Source: Jackrogersella multiformis (taxonomy: Eukaryota; Ascomycota; Sordariomycetes; Xylariales; Hypoxylaceae). Taken from it: a stretch of 64,000 nucleotides of DNA. Made by a program: the position numbers and the translations under genes. Position 1 is the first letter of the stretch; every line of letters begins with the position of its first letter. This document shows positions 54,222 through 64,000 of the stretch, piece by piece. A model generated the notes under the pieces. It worked only from the letters and a program-made list of their open reading frames with translations. It was not told the origin of the DNA and searched no databases. The DNA lies in assembly GCA_902806575.1 (NCBI GenBank), contig CADCXD010000008.1:2728001-2792000 (forward strand), in the 5' to 3' direction.

Positions 54222-55441
54222 TTAGCAAGTTAACTAGAAAATATTAGCTAGTGTCGCCTGTAAATTTGATTTAGGATAACTTACAGGCGCGGGGCCAGGA
54301 ACTGTATAACTATGGAAATTGGAGTAAATCTAGTGCATAGCTAGTCAGCACTTCCATTACATTCACAAATAAACTACAATTATGCAGCTGGGAAACTCAC
54401 GTTGACAGTGTATCCGGGATCCGTCTCCTTAAAGGCACCAGGAATCCTAACCGTCGCGGGGTTATAGCTACCGCTTCCGCCCGAGACCTTGACCTGGGCG
54501 CAGGAGATGTAGAATTGGGGGATGCCCGACGGCCATGGGTTGTGGATAGCCAGAGACTGGATCCTCAGGAGGTATTCGCCGTCCTCGATGCAGCTCGGGA
54601 TGGTGTACGAGTACGAGCCTGGTCGCCGTTGTCAGCTTTTGTCTCGTGGGATGTGCTCCTTGATCTACAGAACGGTTCACGCTTACCGGACATATCCCAT
54701 GCTGCCTCCCCGCCCGAGAAGTCGGGGGCTATGACTGAGTTAACAACGGAAACATGTAGGTTATAGGATGGATGAGTAAAAAAAATAAAAACTCACCGAA
54801 GTCCTTGATCTTGAACCATTCACCGCTCCCGTCGTAGTCTGAGGCGGAAGCTGGGGCCTTTGACATATAACTAGCTGCCTGTCAGCATACATATTGACCT
54901 AGGTATGTAGCTAGGCACTAATGATAATCAATAAAAGACGCTTACATGGAGATCGGTCCTTGGTGATACACAGGCTGACGAATAGTTAGTCAAGATTATC
55001 AACTTCTAAACAAACACAGCTGCGATGGGACTACGTACGGTATCGAGAGTGAACGTGAACTTATCACCGGCCTTCACACCAGTCGTTTCAGTGCTGGCGC
55101 CCTCCGCGCCAACATTGCACCTCAGGTCATTCGAGGTCAGATCTGTAACCTCCTATTTAGTGAAAGACGATACGAAGAAGCGACTCGAGAAACATACCCG
55201 TGACAGGAGAGTTGTAGTTGCTGTTCTGCCGAACTGTCGACGTCGGGGTTACATTAGCGACTGTCACTTCTCACGCCTACTGCAGGCGTATAGCAGAAGC
55301 CTAAGCTCGGTTCCCGGAAGACTTACTGTACTCGAACGGGGCGTATTCGGTAGCCGCGAGAGAGAGTTGCTGGAATATGTAGTGGGCCGAGGCGCCACTG
55401 GCGAGCGCAGCCGCGACGACAACGTTGGCGAAGTTCTTCAT
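54222..55441 (-). CDS. AA9 lytic polysaccharide monooxygenase
   Basis: Nine coding exons, from the start: 55327-55441, 55198-55233, 55039-55142, 54946-54974, 54797-54870, 54687-54728, 54401-54618, 54285-54329, 54222-54233. The product is 224 residues. Signal peptide about 1-19 ends ASA, so mature His1 is His20 (HYIFQQL). His89 (VYHQGP) is the second copper ligand and Tyr170 in IPQFYISC the axial one, with His159 and Gln168 nearby. Cysteines 59, 143, 173 and 224 could form the two usual disulfides. The last exon is 12 nt and encodes LTC and the stop, completing the family's closing PGPA-x-x-TC. The enzyme is secreted and cleaves cellulose or related glucans oxidatively using copper and a reductant. 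No cellulose-binding module or linker follows. No open frame reveals this gene; the frame-consistent splicing and motif order do. Confidence 0.92.
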
Positions 55442-56403
55442 ATTGGGTAAGAGTCTCTGATGATGTAGGTAACGATGACGGCGGTGTGGTCAGGACATCT
55501 CACAGCATTGCCAAGGCGAGGGAGGATCGCCCCCTAGGTATATATATATATATACCTATATATTAGCAAATACCGGCGCAAGGATGCCATGACGCGCGTG
55601 ATGTCACATCCTCGATCTGCATACGGGCCCGTGAGCTGCCACCTCGCTGCGGCCCTTTCCACCAGTCGAAGCGCTGCCCTCCGGACCCGAGACACCATGG
55701 GCAGCTCGAGCGGACCGTCGATCCATCGTCGGCGATGCCAAATGCGACAGGCCAGGCACCCTGCGTGGGAGACGTGGAAGCTGCCAGCACGCAAGCGGGC
55801 GCTAGGATGGACCTCATGGGTCTCCGTGGGGTTGGTTGTGGGGAATAGGAGGCCGTGGGCCGTCCGAAAGGGGCAATGCCGGAACGAGAGTCTGAAAGAC
55901 ATGCGCACTCATTCGGCAGGTCGATGCAACGTGCTTGACATACCAAGAAATGCCAACTACCGCATCCCACCTCGCTGGGTCCGTTCATATATGCACTGCT
56001 CCGGAAACCAGGGTACATGCTGCGAGTAAATTGGAATAGGAGAATGTTGGAGACGGATAGTTACGTGCCATAGTTAAAATCGGCCGATATACCCTGTCTT
56101 GAATAAGTGTCTCGAATAACCCTAGGCATCTAGATAGGTATATTTGAGATAGACAAAAGAAAATATGAAATATGGACCAATCCTATCAAGTTTTTTTGGT
56201 CACCAGAGGATTGTTCTATTTTCGTCACTTCATAAGGATATATCGACTATAGTCAAGCGACCGTCCCTAACAAGGAAAAATCCGGCCGAGAGCGCCATAT
56301 TAATAGATCCAACCTCGTACTATCATCGGACCGGAGTAGCATTGAGCTTCGTAACAATCGCCTCGATGGAGACCTCCCTGACATCATCAGACACCTAGAT
56401 CTC
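55442..56403. other. Monooxygenase promoter region and 3' flank of SDR gene
   Basis: GC-rich between 55590 and 55990, where long frames exist on both strands but none looks like a known protein. This is the promoter side of the monooxygenase gene. Confidence 0.45.
55536..55557. promoter_or_regulatory. Perfect 22-bp AT palindrome upstream of the monooxygenase
   Basis: AGGT, seven TA-type steps and ACCT form a perfect inverted repeat about 95-116 bp upstream of the start codon. It could serve as TATA region or be a simple repeat. Confidence 0.4.
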
Positions 56404-57265
56404 TTAAACACATCGCCCTCCGTCTACCTCGATGTTTACCCCCGTGATGAAGGCCGCCTCCTCGCTAGCTAAGTAGCAGCACGCGTTAGCGACGTCTTCC
56501 GGCGTAGAGCCTCTGCCCAAGGGTATGAGGGCCTCGAAAGCCTTGCGGTTCTCGTCGGTGTTAGGTTTTCCGATGAACAGGTGTGTCAACCCCGTGCTTC
56601 CTATCACCGGCGATACTGCGTTGAAACGAATCTTTTGCGGCCCATACTCGACTGCCATCGTCTATCGCAAAGTCATGGTCAGCGTTCAGATCTCGATACC
56701 AAGGGCGAGTACGCATATCTCGGTTCCGAGGAGAGGAGATAGTAGTAGTTGATGCGTCCTTTACCTTTGTAGCATTGATGACAGCCGCTTTCGAGGCGTT
56801 ATACCAGGTTAATTTCGGACGTGGCCGAACACCTGCGGTCGAGGCTACCTGTATGAAGCTGCCCGGTCTCTTCTTCTCCAGGAAGTAAGGGAGGATGACG
56901 CTGGTCGAGATGTAGATGGACTTGACGTTGACGTTCATGACGAGGTCGAAGTCCTTCTCGGTGACCTCTTCGGTCGGCTTGTTGGCGTACGTGGCGCCGG
57001 CATTATTCACCACGATGTCAAGCTCGCCGAAAGCATCGAGAGCTGCCTTGAGAAGGGATTCCCAGTCTTCCCGCTTGGTCACATCGGCTTTCGCGAAGCT
57101 GCATGATAGCTCTTGGGCTACCGCTTGGCCGGCTTCTTCAGAGAGGTCCGCGATGATGACCTCGGCTCCCTCTTGGACGAATTTAGCTGCGATGCCCTTT
57201 CCGAACCCCGACGCGCCTCCGGTCACGATGGCGACCTTTCCTTCTAGACGGGGTCGGGGAGTCAT
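56404..57265 (-). CDS. Short-chain dehydrogenase/reductase
   Basis: Exons 56765-57265 and 56404-56661 (intron 103 nt, donor GTAAAG, acceptor GCGATAG) give 252 residues, standard for classical SDRs. Motifs: TGGASGFG cofactor loop at 15-22, Asp40 after the second strand (suggesting NAD rather than NADP), NNAG at 87-90, catalytic Ser142, Tyr155 and Lys159 (YNASK), and a C-terminal FITGVNIEVDGG. The closest look is to 3-oxoacyl-ACP-reductase/glucose-dehydrogenase-like oxidoreductases; the substrate is not evident. It is divergent from the permease at 58224, about 960 bp away, and the two could share regulation in uptake and catabolism of a nutrient, which is inference. Confidence 0.9.
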
Positions 57266-58223
57266 GATTGTGTTTGGTTCTTACTTTTGTTGTTGTCTGT
57301 TACCTATGTATGACTTGGTGTGATCCTTTTTCTTGTCAAAGTACTTACACGAGTATTACACGAAGAGTATTACACGAAGGGTAATGTTGAAGTTAATAAG
57401 TAAGACTTGTCCTACCATCTCATTCGAATTATATCGAAGCCATTGAACCCTGTGGCCTGTGGTACGCGACGAAGGCGAATGGCGTGCGGGGAACATTTTT
57501 GGAGGAGGCCGATTCGGATCATCTCTCGTCACGAACCTCGGGTTGTACTGGGGATCCCCTCAATATTTGGAGTAGGTGAGATATTTCTTGGGTTTACTTT
57601 TTACTTTAGTTGTAATTGTGATTATAGTGTGATTATAGTTGTGTGAAGCTTTAATTAAATATCTAAGTTGGTAAATGGTAGAGCAACGTACCTTACATAT
57701 AAGGCATATAATCAGGGATGTTGTCATAAAGAGATTTCATGTTGTAATGAAGATAACTTATCGAAAGACGAGATGCTTGTTACCAGGTTATACGTAGGCT
57801 GTGCGATATAGAGATAAGCAAGGTATTACCAGCTAAGATCTTACCAGGAAACGAGGCCGTACGCGATACTATATCGAGACTAGTAACGATAACTTTAAAC
57901 CGGGATTTATTTTATTACTACTCCTTATTACTCGAGATAGGTGTCACTCGAGATAGGTACCTACAGTGGGCTAGGTAAGTACGCTACTCGTAATACTCAC
58001 CGAAGGATCGACTCAGAGATAAGAATATGAATGTTATCAGCGCTCTATTAACAGGGGACCGAGGTCGTTCGCCTGAGCTTCCCTCTATTATTCTTCATAC
58101 TACTATTTCTTTTTTCTCCGGCGCTTGCGAATATCTAACATTTTTTCACCTTCGTTTATTTTATAGTTATATTTCTTATATTTTGGTACATTTTATAGAT
58201 AGTTGATCGCGACATCACCGACA
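57266..58223. promoter_or_regulatory. Divergent region between SDR and permease
   Basis: 958 bp without a gene. TA-rich and T-rich near the permease start, with a C/T-poor leader. No specific site is recognised. Confidence 0.45.
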
Positions 58224-60218
58224 ATGGGAAGGGAATCTGTTGCCAGCGCTAGCCGGCGCAAGTCGCTAGAGGCTACAGCAGCTGATGATGCGCTCGCCAA
58301 GATGGGCTACAAATCTGAGCTGCCGCGAAACTTGAGTATGATCTCAGTTCTCGGCTTGTCTTTCGCTATTGGTACGTATGAGATATGAAATATGAAAAAT
58401 AACTTAACTTGAATCTAGTGGAATTCGTATAAATGCTAACTTATCGGTAGTACGTTATATGTTATATTACCTTTAAGATGGTTCTCAAGCTACCTAATGC
58501 AACTCATTCGGATGAGAGATCGCAAGCTTTAGATATCTACCTACCAACCATCTCAGATCACTTACTTCTAAGGAAATATCACTAACATGTCAGCACCTAT
58601 ACTAGATGGCCGTCCCCTATGGCCTCAGTACTACCTTTGCTTTCTCCCTCTCGAACGGTCAATCCGTCACCATATTTTGGGGTTGGGTTCTGCTCTCTCT
58701 CCTCTCCACCGCCATCGCCGCTTCGTTAGCTGAGATCTGCTCTGTCTATCCTACCGCCGGTGGCGTATATTACTGGGCCGCCTTGCTATCGACCCCTCGA
58801 TGGGCCCCTATCGCCAGTTGGATTACCGGATGGCTGACGCTGGTTGGAAATTGGACCGTCACGCTCTCCATCAACTTCGGAGGCGCGCAGCTGATCCTCA
58901 GCGCCATTTCCCTATGGGACGAGGAATTCGTCGCCAACGCCTGGCAGACGGTTCTTATGTTCTGGGCTGTCATGCTGCTATGTTACCTGATTAACATATT
59001 CGGCTCTAAATATCTGGACCTCATAAATACCGTCTGCATATACTGGACCGGCGCTTCCATCGTCATCTTCTTGGTCGTTCTGCTGGCGATGTCGCCGAGC
59101 AAACGAAGCGGCGAGTTTGTCTTTACCCACTACGACGCCTCGGCTTCGGGGTGGCCGGCCGGCTGGTCGTTCTTCGTCGGTCTGCTGCAACCCGCGTACG
59201 TGCTTACGGGATACGGAATGGTCGCGGCCATGTGCGAGGAGGTGCAGACACCTGAGCGGGAGGTCCCTAAGGCTATCGTCCGTGAGTATCCCCTTTTGCG
59301 CGAATGGTCTCCGAGTCCGTTCCGGTCACGAAATCGTAAAACCAATCCCACAACCTAAACCACATACGTTTGCGACTTTGTAACCAAGCAAATGGGCTAA
59401 TATCGAAAATTGCAGTATCTGTTGTGGCGGCCGGCTTCACCGGCTTAGTCTACTTGATCCCCATCCTCTTTGTCCTGCCGGACGTGCAAACCCTACTCGC
59501 AGTCGCGAATGGGCAGCCGATCGGTCTCATATTCAAGACGGCAACCGGTAGCGCCGGGGGTGGTTTCGGATTGCTATTCCTGATCTTGGGCATCTGGCTA
59601 TTCGCCGGCGTCGGCGCCCTCACAGCGTCGAGCCGCTGCACCTACGCTTTCGCACGCGACGGCGCGATTCCCGGCTCCGGCCTCTGGAGCAAGGTCGACA
59701 AGCGATTCGATATCCCGCTCCTGGCTCTCACCTTATCGGCGGTCGTGGACTGTCTGCTGGGCCTCATCTACTTCGGCTCGACGGCGGCGTTCAGCAGCTT
59801 CACGGGGGTCGCCACGATCTGCCTCTCGACGTCGTACGGCCTACCGATCCTAATCTCCGTCGTCCGCGGCCGCAAGCATCTAGAACACGCGTCGTTCTCG
59901 CTCGGCCGCTTCGGCTTCGCGATCAACGTCACGACGCTCCTATGGATCGTCCTCGCCATCGTCATATTCTGCATGCCGACGAACATCACCGGGCTCACCG
60001 CCTCCACCATGAACTACGCGAGCGCCGTGTTTGCCGGCTTCGCGGCCATCAGCATCGGCTGGTATTTCGCCTGGGGCCGCAAGCACTTCTCCGGGCCCCC
60101 GATCCTGAAGTCGGAGATGGTCGACCACGGTGTGGGTGTGGTCAGGGGGCAGTCCCTGGACGAGGAGGTAGGGAAGGAGTCTACCACGAAAGAAGGGGGG
60201 TCCATAAAGGCTGTATGA
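58224..60218 (+). CDS. APC-superfamily amino acid/choline-type permease
   Basis: Exons 58224-58370 or 58371, 58606-59281 and 59416-60218. The second and third join cleanly (134-nt intron). Exon 1 reads MGRESVASASRRKSLEATAAD, then LPRNLSMISVLGLSFAI. Exon 2 begins MAVPYGLSTTFAF, which in relatives directly follows SFAI. The obvious donor GTACGT begins one base too late, leaving an extra G and breaking frame by +1. With that base ignored, the protein has 541 residues and about 12 membrane spans, including GGVYYWAALL, ITGWLTLVGNWTVT, QPAYVLTGYGMVAAMCEEVQTPEREVPKAI and SRCTYAFARDGAIPGS, typical of fungal GABA/choline/amino-acid permeases (Uga4/Hnm1 relatives). The C-terminus is charged and cytosolic. 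Substrate unknown. It may be a functional gene with an unusual splice or a frameshifted allele. Confidence 0.8.
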
Positions 60219-60515
60219 TACTGGGCTTGTTGTTTTGTATGTTATGAATAGAATAAGAGCTATCGTTTTGGTGCTGAGATATTATAAAGTGCTTGGTGTC
60301 GTAATAGATGGTGTTTCTCTTGTTAGCTTTTTAGGCCGTATATAAGCTGGTGTGTATAATATAATTGTCAGAGAATACCTAAAGCCGAACAAGACGAGGT
60401 GAATCTACAAGCAGAGGAGCGTTTATGTATATTCATAAGGCATCCATACCTTATCTACCTACCACATAGGCCACAAACCCTCCTACAAAGTTCCCTAAAA
60501 AGGTGCCAAAGCCAC

Positions 60516-61172
60516 CTACAAAACCTCAGCGCTAACATGCCAAACCTCCACCCCCCTCAGCCCCGTCGTCGCCGCCCGAAACTTGGCAACGGCGCGCTCG
60601 TGGGCTGCGGCGTCGCGCGCGGCCACGCTCTCCCACCCCGACAGCACCACCAGCGCGCGCGCCCCCTCGCCCTCGAACGGGATCGCCGTTTCCAGCGTCC
60701 ACCCCACCGCGCTAAGACCCGTCGACCCCGCCACCCCGGAGCTTGTGAGCGAGGACGCTAGGGTTTGCGCGGCGGCTAGGTTCGCGGCCTCGACTTCAGC
60801 TTCGGCGTCGGAGCTGGAATTGGGGTTGGGCGCGAAGTACGCGACCAGGACCTCGGCGACGGGCGAGCGGTCCAGGACTGCCGGCGGGAACGGCTCCAGC
60901 GCGGCGTGCACGACCGAGGCGGGGCCCGCGACCGACGGCGCGACCGAGGCTAGGTACGCGGCGTAGGCGGGCGTGGCGCGGAAGGCGAGGTGCGCCTCGA
61001 TCGAGTCCCAGTCGATGAAGAGCCGGATCTGCGACGCGTCCGAGTGTAGCGCCGAGGCGCGCACGCAGCGGTTTCCCGGGAGCGGTTTGAGCGTCGCGAA
61101 GATGGCGTGGAGAGGCGCGATGGCGTGGTTGGGTTTGAGGGTCGAGATGACGATTTCGGTTACTGGGGCCAT
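60516..61172 (-). CDS. Dimeric alpha/beta-barrel-like protein
   Basis: Intronless, 218 residues from ATG at 61172. The upstream in-frame extension to 61307 is C/T-rich leader, so I start at MAPVTE. The N-terminal half begins EIVISTLKP and contains IRLFIDWDSIEAHLAFRATPAYAAYL, the strand-helix-strand pattern of antibiotic-biosynthesis-monooxygenase-like (ABM) domains. A second, similar half starts near VAEVLVAYFAP and contains VVLSGWESVAARDAAAHERAVAKFRA. So it may be a two-domain dimeric-barrel protein of unknown substrate. High GC. Located near the permease 3' end, convergent with it. Confidence 0.7.
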   Translation of the reverse strand: MAPVTEIVISTLKPNHAIAPLHAIFATLKPLPGNRCVRASALHSDASQIRLFIDWDSIEAHLAFRATPAYAAYLASVAPSVAGPASVVHAALEPFPPAVLDRSPVAEVLVAYFAPNPNSSSDAEAEVEAANLAAAQTLASSLTSSGVAGSTGLSAVGWTLETAIPFEGEGARALVVLSGWESVAARDAAAHERAVAKFRAATTGLRGVEVWHVSAEVL

Positions 61173-63330
61173 GGTTGGTGTTGGTGGTGGCGGCGGTGTT
61201 ATGTGATGTGGTGGTAAAATGAGGATGATGAATATAGTTAGGTAGGTATCTAGAAAGCTGGAAGAGGGCTGAAGACTATCTATCATTAAATACTTGCTGA
61301 CGTGCAAGGCCCCCGTCCGCGTTGTGATGTATCACGTTTGTAATATTCCTTCCCTCTATTTACCAAGACACGCGTCGTGCGGCTAAATCTATCAGCTCCT
61401 GCACCTCCATGATATCACCCTCGCGTCTGTCACATCCTACGGGAGAACCTCCGAACCCGCCGTACATTGTGACAATATCATCCCGTATATGCATTGGATG
61501 TTCTGGAAAGCTACCTAGGTAGCTAGCTTCCTAATGAGGCTACGAGACAGGTATGTAGGGTGGATCGACGATTTGTAATAGCTACCTACCTACCTATCCA
61601 ACAAGCATAAGACGGCATCTCTGACGGGGGTAGAAACAGAAGCGCTGCATGGTTCTAGATAGGTTGATCGACCTCGCTTTATGCCTCAGAACTGTATTAG
61701 GTAAGGGATTAACTAAGGGATTCAGCTTTGCTGACGTGAGGCATCTGAGTTTCTCCGTCGACAGCGAAGCTCAGATTTCTTTTCTTTACTAGCTGACTAG
61801 CTACCACCTACATAATTGGTGGGTCTCAAAAAGGATGTCCTACCGTTACTCGAGACGAATGATCGAATGGCTTCTTGTGGATATAATTCGGTCATTGGCG
61901 TTATGCGTCCCCGAGTCTCTCGGCGATGAGTAGATGTGAGATCGTACAGCGGGATATCCGAGAATACGCCCGCCTGGCTATTTCAGCTCCGTGCTGGGAA
62001 TTCCTATTCCGGCGTGTCGGTTACCGAAGCTATCCACACTTTGGACGCTCGCGAGATGTAAGATCAGGGATTATCTTTAGAATAATAAGGCTTGTAGTGT
62101 AGGGCTGGTTCAGCTCTATCGAAACATGATCCCGTTGCCTCGGATATAATTCATCTTGTTCTTCATAGATAGACGGTTTCGACAATAGCATTGACGTGTA
62201 AACTTGGGAATTCCTCCAAGTTACGTCCATAGGTCGCTGACGCCACACGCATGTCTCCTTATGCGTATGACGGCACAGACAAGAATACCTAGACACCTAA
62301 TAAGTCCAGCGACAACGACAACAAAATCCTACCTTGTCCACCTCGCCCTCGGCTATATCACTACAGTCGAAAATACGCAAATGAGGCGCAACCTTGTTCA
62401 GAAACTCACCAGCACGAACCGCCGCCCCCGCGACCATCTCCTCGGCCGAGCGGGGCGGAACCAGCAGATTCCAGATCCTCAGCGCCCGCAGCCTAGGGTA
62501 GAAGAGGAGGAGTTCTCTCCGTCTTCGGAAACCGCAGGACGCGCCCACCGCAAGCTTAAATAGAGTCGCCTCGCGGCTGTAGGTAAGGTCTCGGGTTCGT
62601 CCGCCGCGGTGCTAGCGAGGACGGAGACGGATGGCCTGGCCCCTGCTATGGTTGGGTTTGTGATGGCTAGGCGTTTGGTGTGCGTTGTGCAGGATGACGA
62701 AGGGGATAGAGGTAGCGTTCCCACCCCTTTTTTTCTTTTTTTTTCTTATCAACCACAACGTTTGTAGTATGTAAATACCGGTCTCAGGGGTGCGGGCAGA
62801 GTGTGGTTGCTCCTATAGCAAGGCGATTGTATCTCGGTCCAGCTCCTGATACATACCTGCGGCAGAATGTAATGATGCTATGCTATGAGTACGGAAGAAA
62901 CATCTACAAAAGTCGATATATCCAGGGGTATGTATTGGTACACGGTAAGCGAATCGTCCTCGAGCCTCGACTGACATCGCGCATGTCATTTTCCGTTGGT
63001 CTACATGTCCCTTTCTAATAGGAGTAGCGCTCCGTTTTCCCTACTTGAATATCAATACACTGTAAATCGTCGCCTTCTAGCTCGTCCGCCTCGTAGGTGG
63101 CGGATGTATCCCGATTATAACGTCTAACGCGAAACCCAACATCGAGCTGATCGAGTTGAATTTGGTGAATCTTCTAATCCTTCCTGTAGCGTTCCAAATA
63201 ATGCATTCATTATCATGCCACGTCTTGACCCCAGGTGCACGTCTGGCTCTACCTCGATTCGATACCCAATAGCACGCTCACCATCCCGCCCAACACCAAT
63301 CCTAGATCCCGATACCGCCTTCTATATCAC
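61173..63330. other. Intergenic, possible coding remnant inside
   Basis: Mostly without a gene. One ACCTAGGT near 61513. A possible exon is listed separately at 62297-62611. Confidence 0.45.
62297..62611 (-). CDS. Possible exon or gene remnant
   Basis: A minus-strand frame after a CTAG acceptor reads REATLFKLAVGASCGF, then LFYPRLRALRIWNLLVPP and FLNKVAPHLRIFDC, which is leucine-rich and protein-like. I found no matching first exon, start codon or good downstream exon. It may be a decayed gene or chance. Confidence 0.2.
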   Translation of the reverse strand, partial: HRGGRTRDLTYSREATLFKLAVGASCGFRRRRELLLFYPRLRALRIWNLLVPPRSAEEMVAGAAVRAGEFLNKVAPHLRIFDCSDIAEGEVDKVGFCCRCRWTY

Positions 63331-64000
63331 CTAGACAGACATCTTCATCGGGATCGTCTTGTGGGGGTCGTAGTTCAGGACCGAGATATCCTCGACCTTC
63401 CAGCCGTCGATAGAGCCAGGATTCGCGGGCGTGAGATTTAATCCCGGAAACGGCCGCGGCTCCCGCTCCAGCTGCACCTTCAGAGCGTCGACGTGGTCGA
63501 CGTACACGTGGGCGTCGCCCATGACGTGCGTCAGGCTCCCCGGGACGAGGTCGCAGACGTGCGCCAGCATGTGCGTCAGCAGCGCGTAGCTCGCGATGTT
63601 GAACGGGACGCCGAGCCCCATGTCGCAGGACCGCTGGTACAGCTGGCAGTGCAGGTGACCCTTCGGCTTATCCTTCTCCTCCTCCTCCTCCTTCTCCCCG
63701 CCGCTCTCCCCGCCCCGCCTCGGGAAGGAGACGTAGAACTGCGCGAACATGTGGCACGGCGGCAGCACCATCTTGGCCAGGTCGCGCGGGTTCCACGCGG
63801 ACAGGATCATGCGGCGGTCGTAGGGGTTGTTCTTGAGCTTGTAGATGATGTCGGCGAGCTGGTCGACGCCCTGGCCGGCGTAGTCGGTCTTCGCGTCCAC
63901 GTACTCGGCGCCGAAGTGGCGCCACTGGAAGCCGTAGACGGGGCCCAGGTCGCCGACCTCGCGGTCCGTCAGCCCGAGGCCGTCAAGGAACTCGCGCGAC
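63331..64000 (-). CDS. cdc21: Thymidylate synthase, 5' part beyond the window
   Basis: The frame runs in from the right edge without a start. It makes dTMP from dUMP using methylenetetrahydrofolate. Visible motifs: DLGPVYGFQWRHFGAEY, DQLADIIYKLKNNPYDRRMILSAWNP, the catalytic cysteine in LPPCHMFAQFYV, QRSCDMGLGVPFNIASYALLTHMLAH and HVMGDAHVYVDHVDALKVQL, and a final KTIPMKMSV. A roughly 25-residue Gly/Glu/Lys-rich insertion splits FYVSFP from HLHCQLYQRS. The fragment covers more than 220 residues of the C-terminal part. Confidence 0.93.
   Translation of the reverse strand, partial: SREFLDGLGLTDREVGDLGPVYGFQWRHFGAEYVDAKTDYAGQGVDQLADIIYKLKNNPYDRRMILSAWNPRDLAKMVLPPCHMFAQFYVSFPRRGGESGGEKEEEEEKDKPKGHLHCQLYQRSCDMGLGVPFNIASYALLTHMLAHVCDLVPGSLTHVMGDAHVYVDHVDALKVQLEREPRPFPGLNLTPANPGSIDGWKVEDISVLNYDPHKTIPMKMSV

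Overview
The window is nuclear DNA of a filamentous ascomycete (Pezizomycotina, most likely Sordariomycetes). Genes carry short introns of about 48-100 bp with GTANGT-type donors, CTNAY branch points and CAG/TAG acceptors. There is a HET-domain protein, a modin-like protein, an AA9 cellulose-active monooxygenase, mitochondrial complex I genes, and a block showing repeat-induced point mutation (RIP). Exon models were built by hand from splice signals and reading frame.

Left accessory region (about 3.4-22.2 kb). After a low-complexity unknown protein (3453-4178) come two divergently oriented protein-kinase genes. One is a five-exon kinase (5092-7600, minus). The other is a five-exon protein that joins a kinase domain to a C-terminal HET domain (16940-20628, plus). 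Both have the same kind of N-terminal helical domain and both carry HGD instead of HRD in the catalytic loop. A small two-exon gene (15820-16186) lies just ahead of the kinase-HET gene. A 5,994-bp LTR retrotransposon (8741-14734) sits between the kinases. It has ATTGC target-site duplications, direct LTRs, and an interior converted to almost pure A+T. This looks like an allorecognition or innate-immunity type locus.

Core region (22.6-31.3 kb). This holds conserved housekeeping genes, mostly mitochondrial: a tricarboxylate carrier, a UQCC2/CBP6-like complex III assembly factor, a Bsd2/NDFIP-type ubiquitin-ligase adaptor, protein-L-isoaspartate methyltransferase, and a divergent pair of complex I subunits (NDUFS8/TYKY and mitochondrial acyl carrier protein).

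Right region. A modin-like membrane protein (32264-34261) is followed by about 5.5 kb without recognisable genes. Then come a tandem CCCH zinc-finger protein (39751-41699, minus) and a 12.5-kb gene desert rich in microsatellites and in the palindrome ACCTAGGT. An AA9 monooxygenase with nine coding exons (54222-55441, minus), a short-chain dehydrogenase, an APC-family permease, a dimeric alpha/beta-barrel protein and the 3' part of thymidylate synthase (running off the right edge) complete the window.

Most likely to repay attention: the kinase/kinase-HET locus split by a RIP-mutated LTR element, the hyperabundant intergenic ACCTAGGT palindrome, and a possible splice-phase defect in the permease gene.
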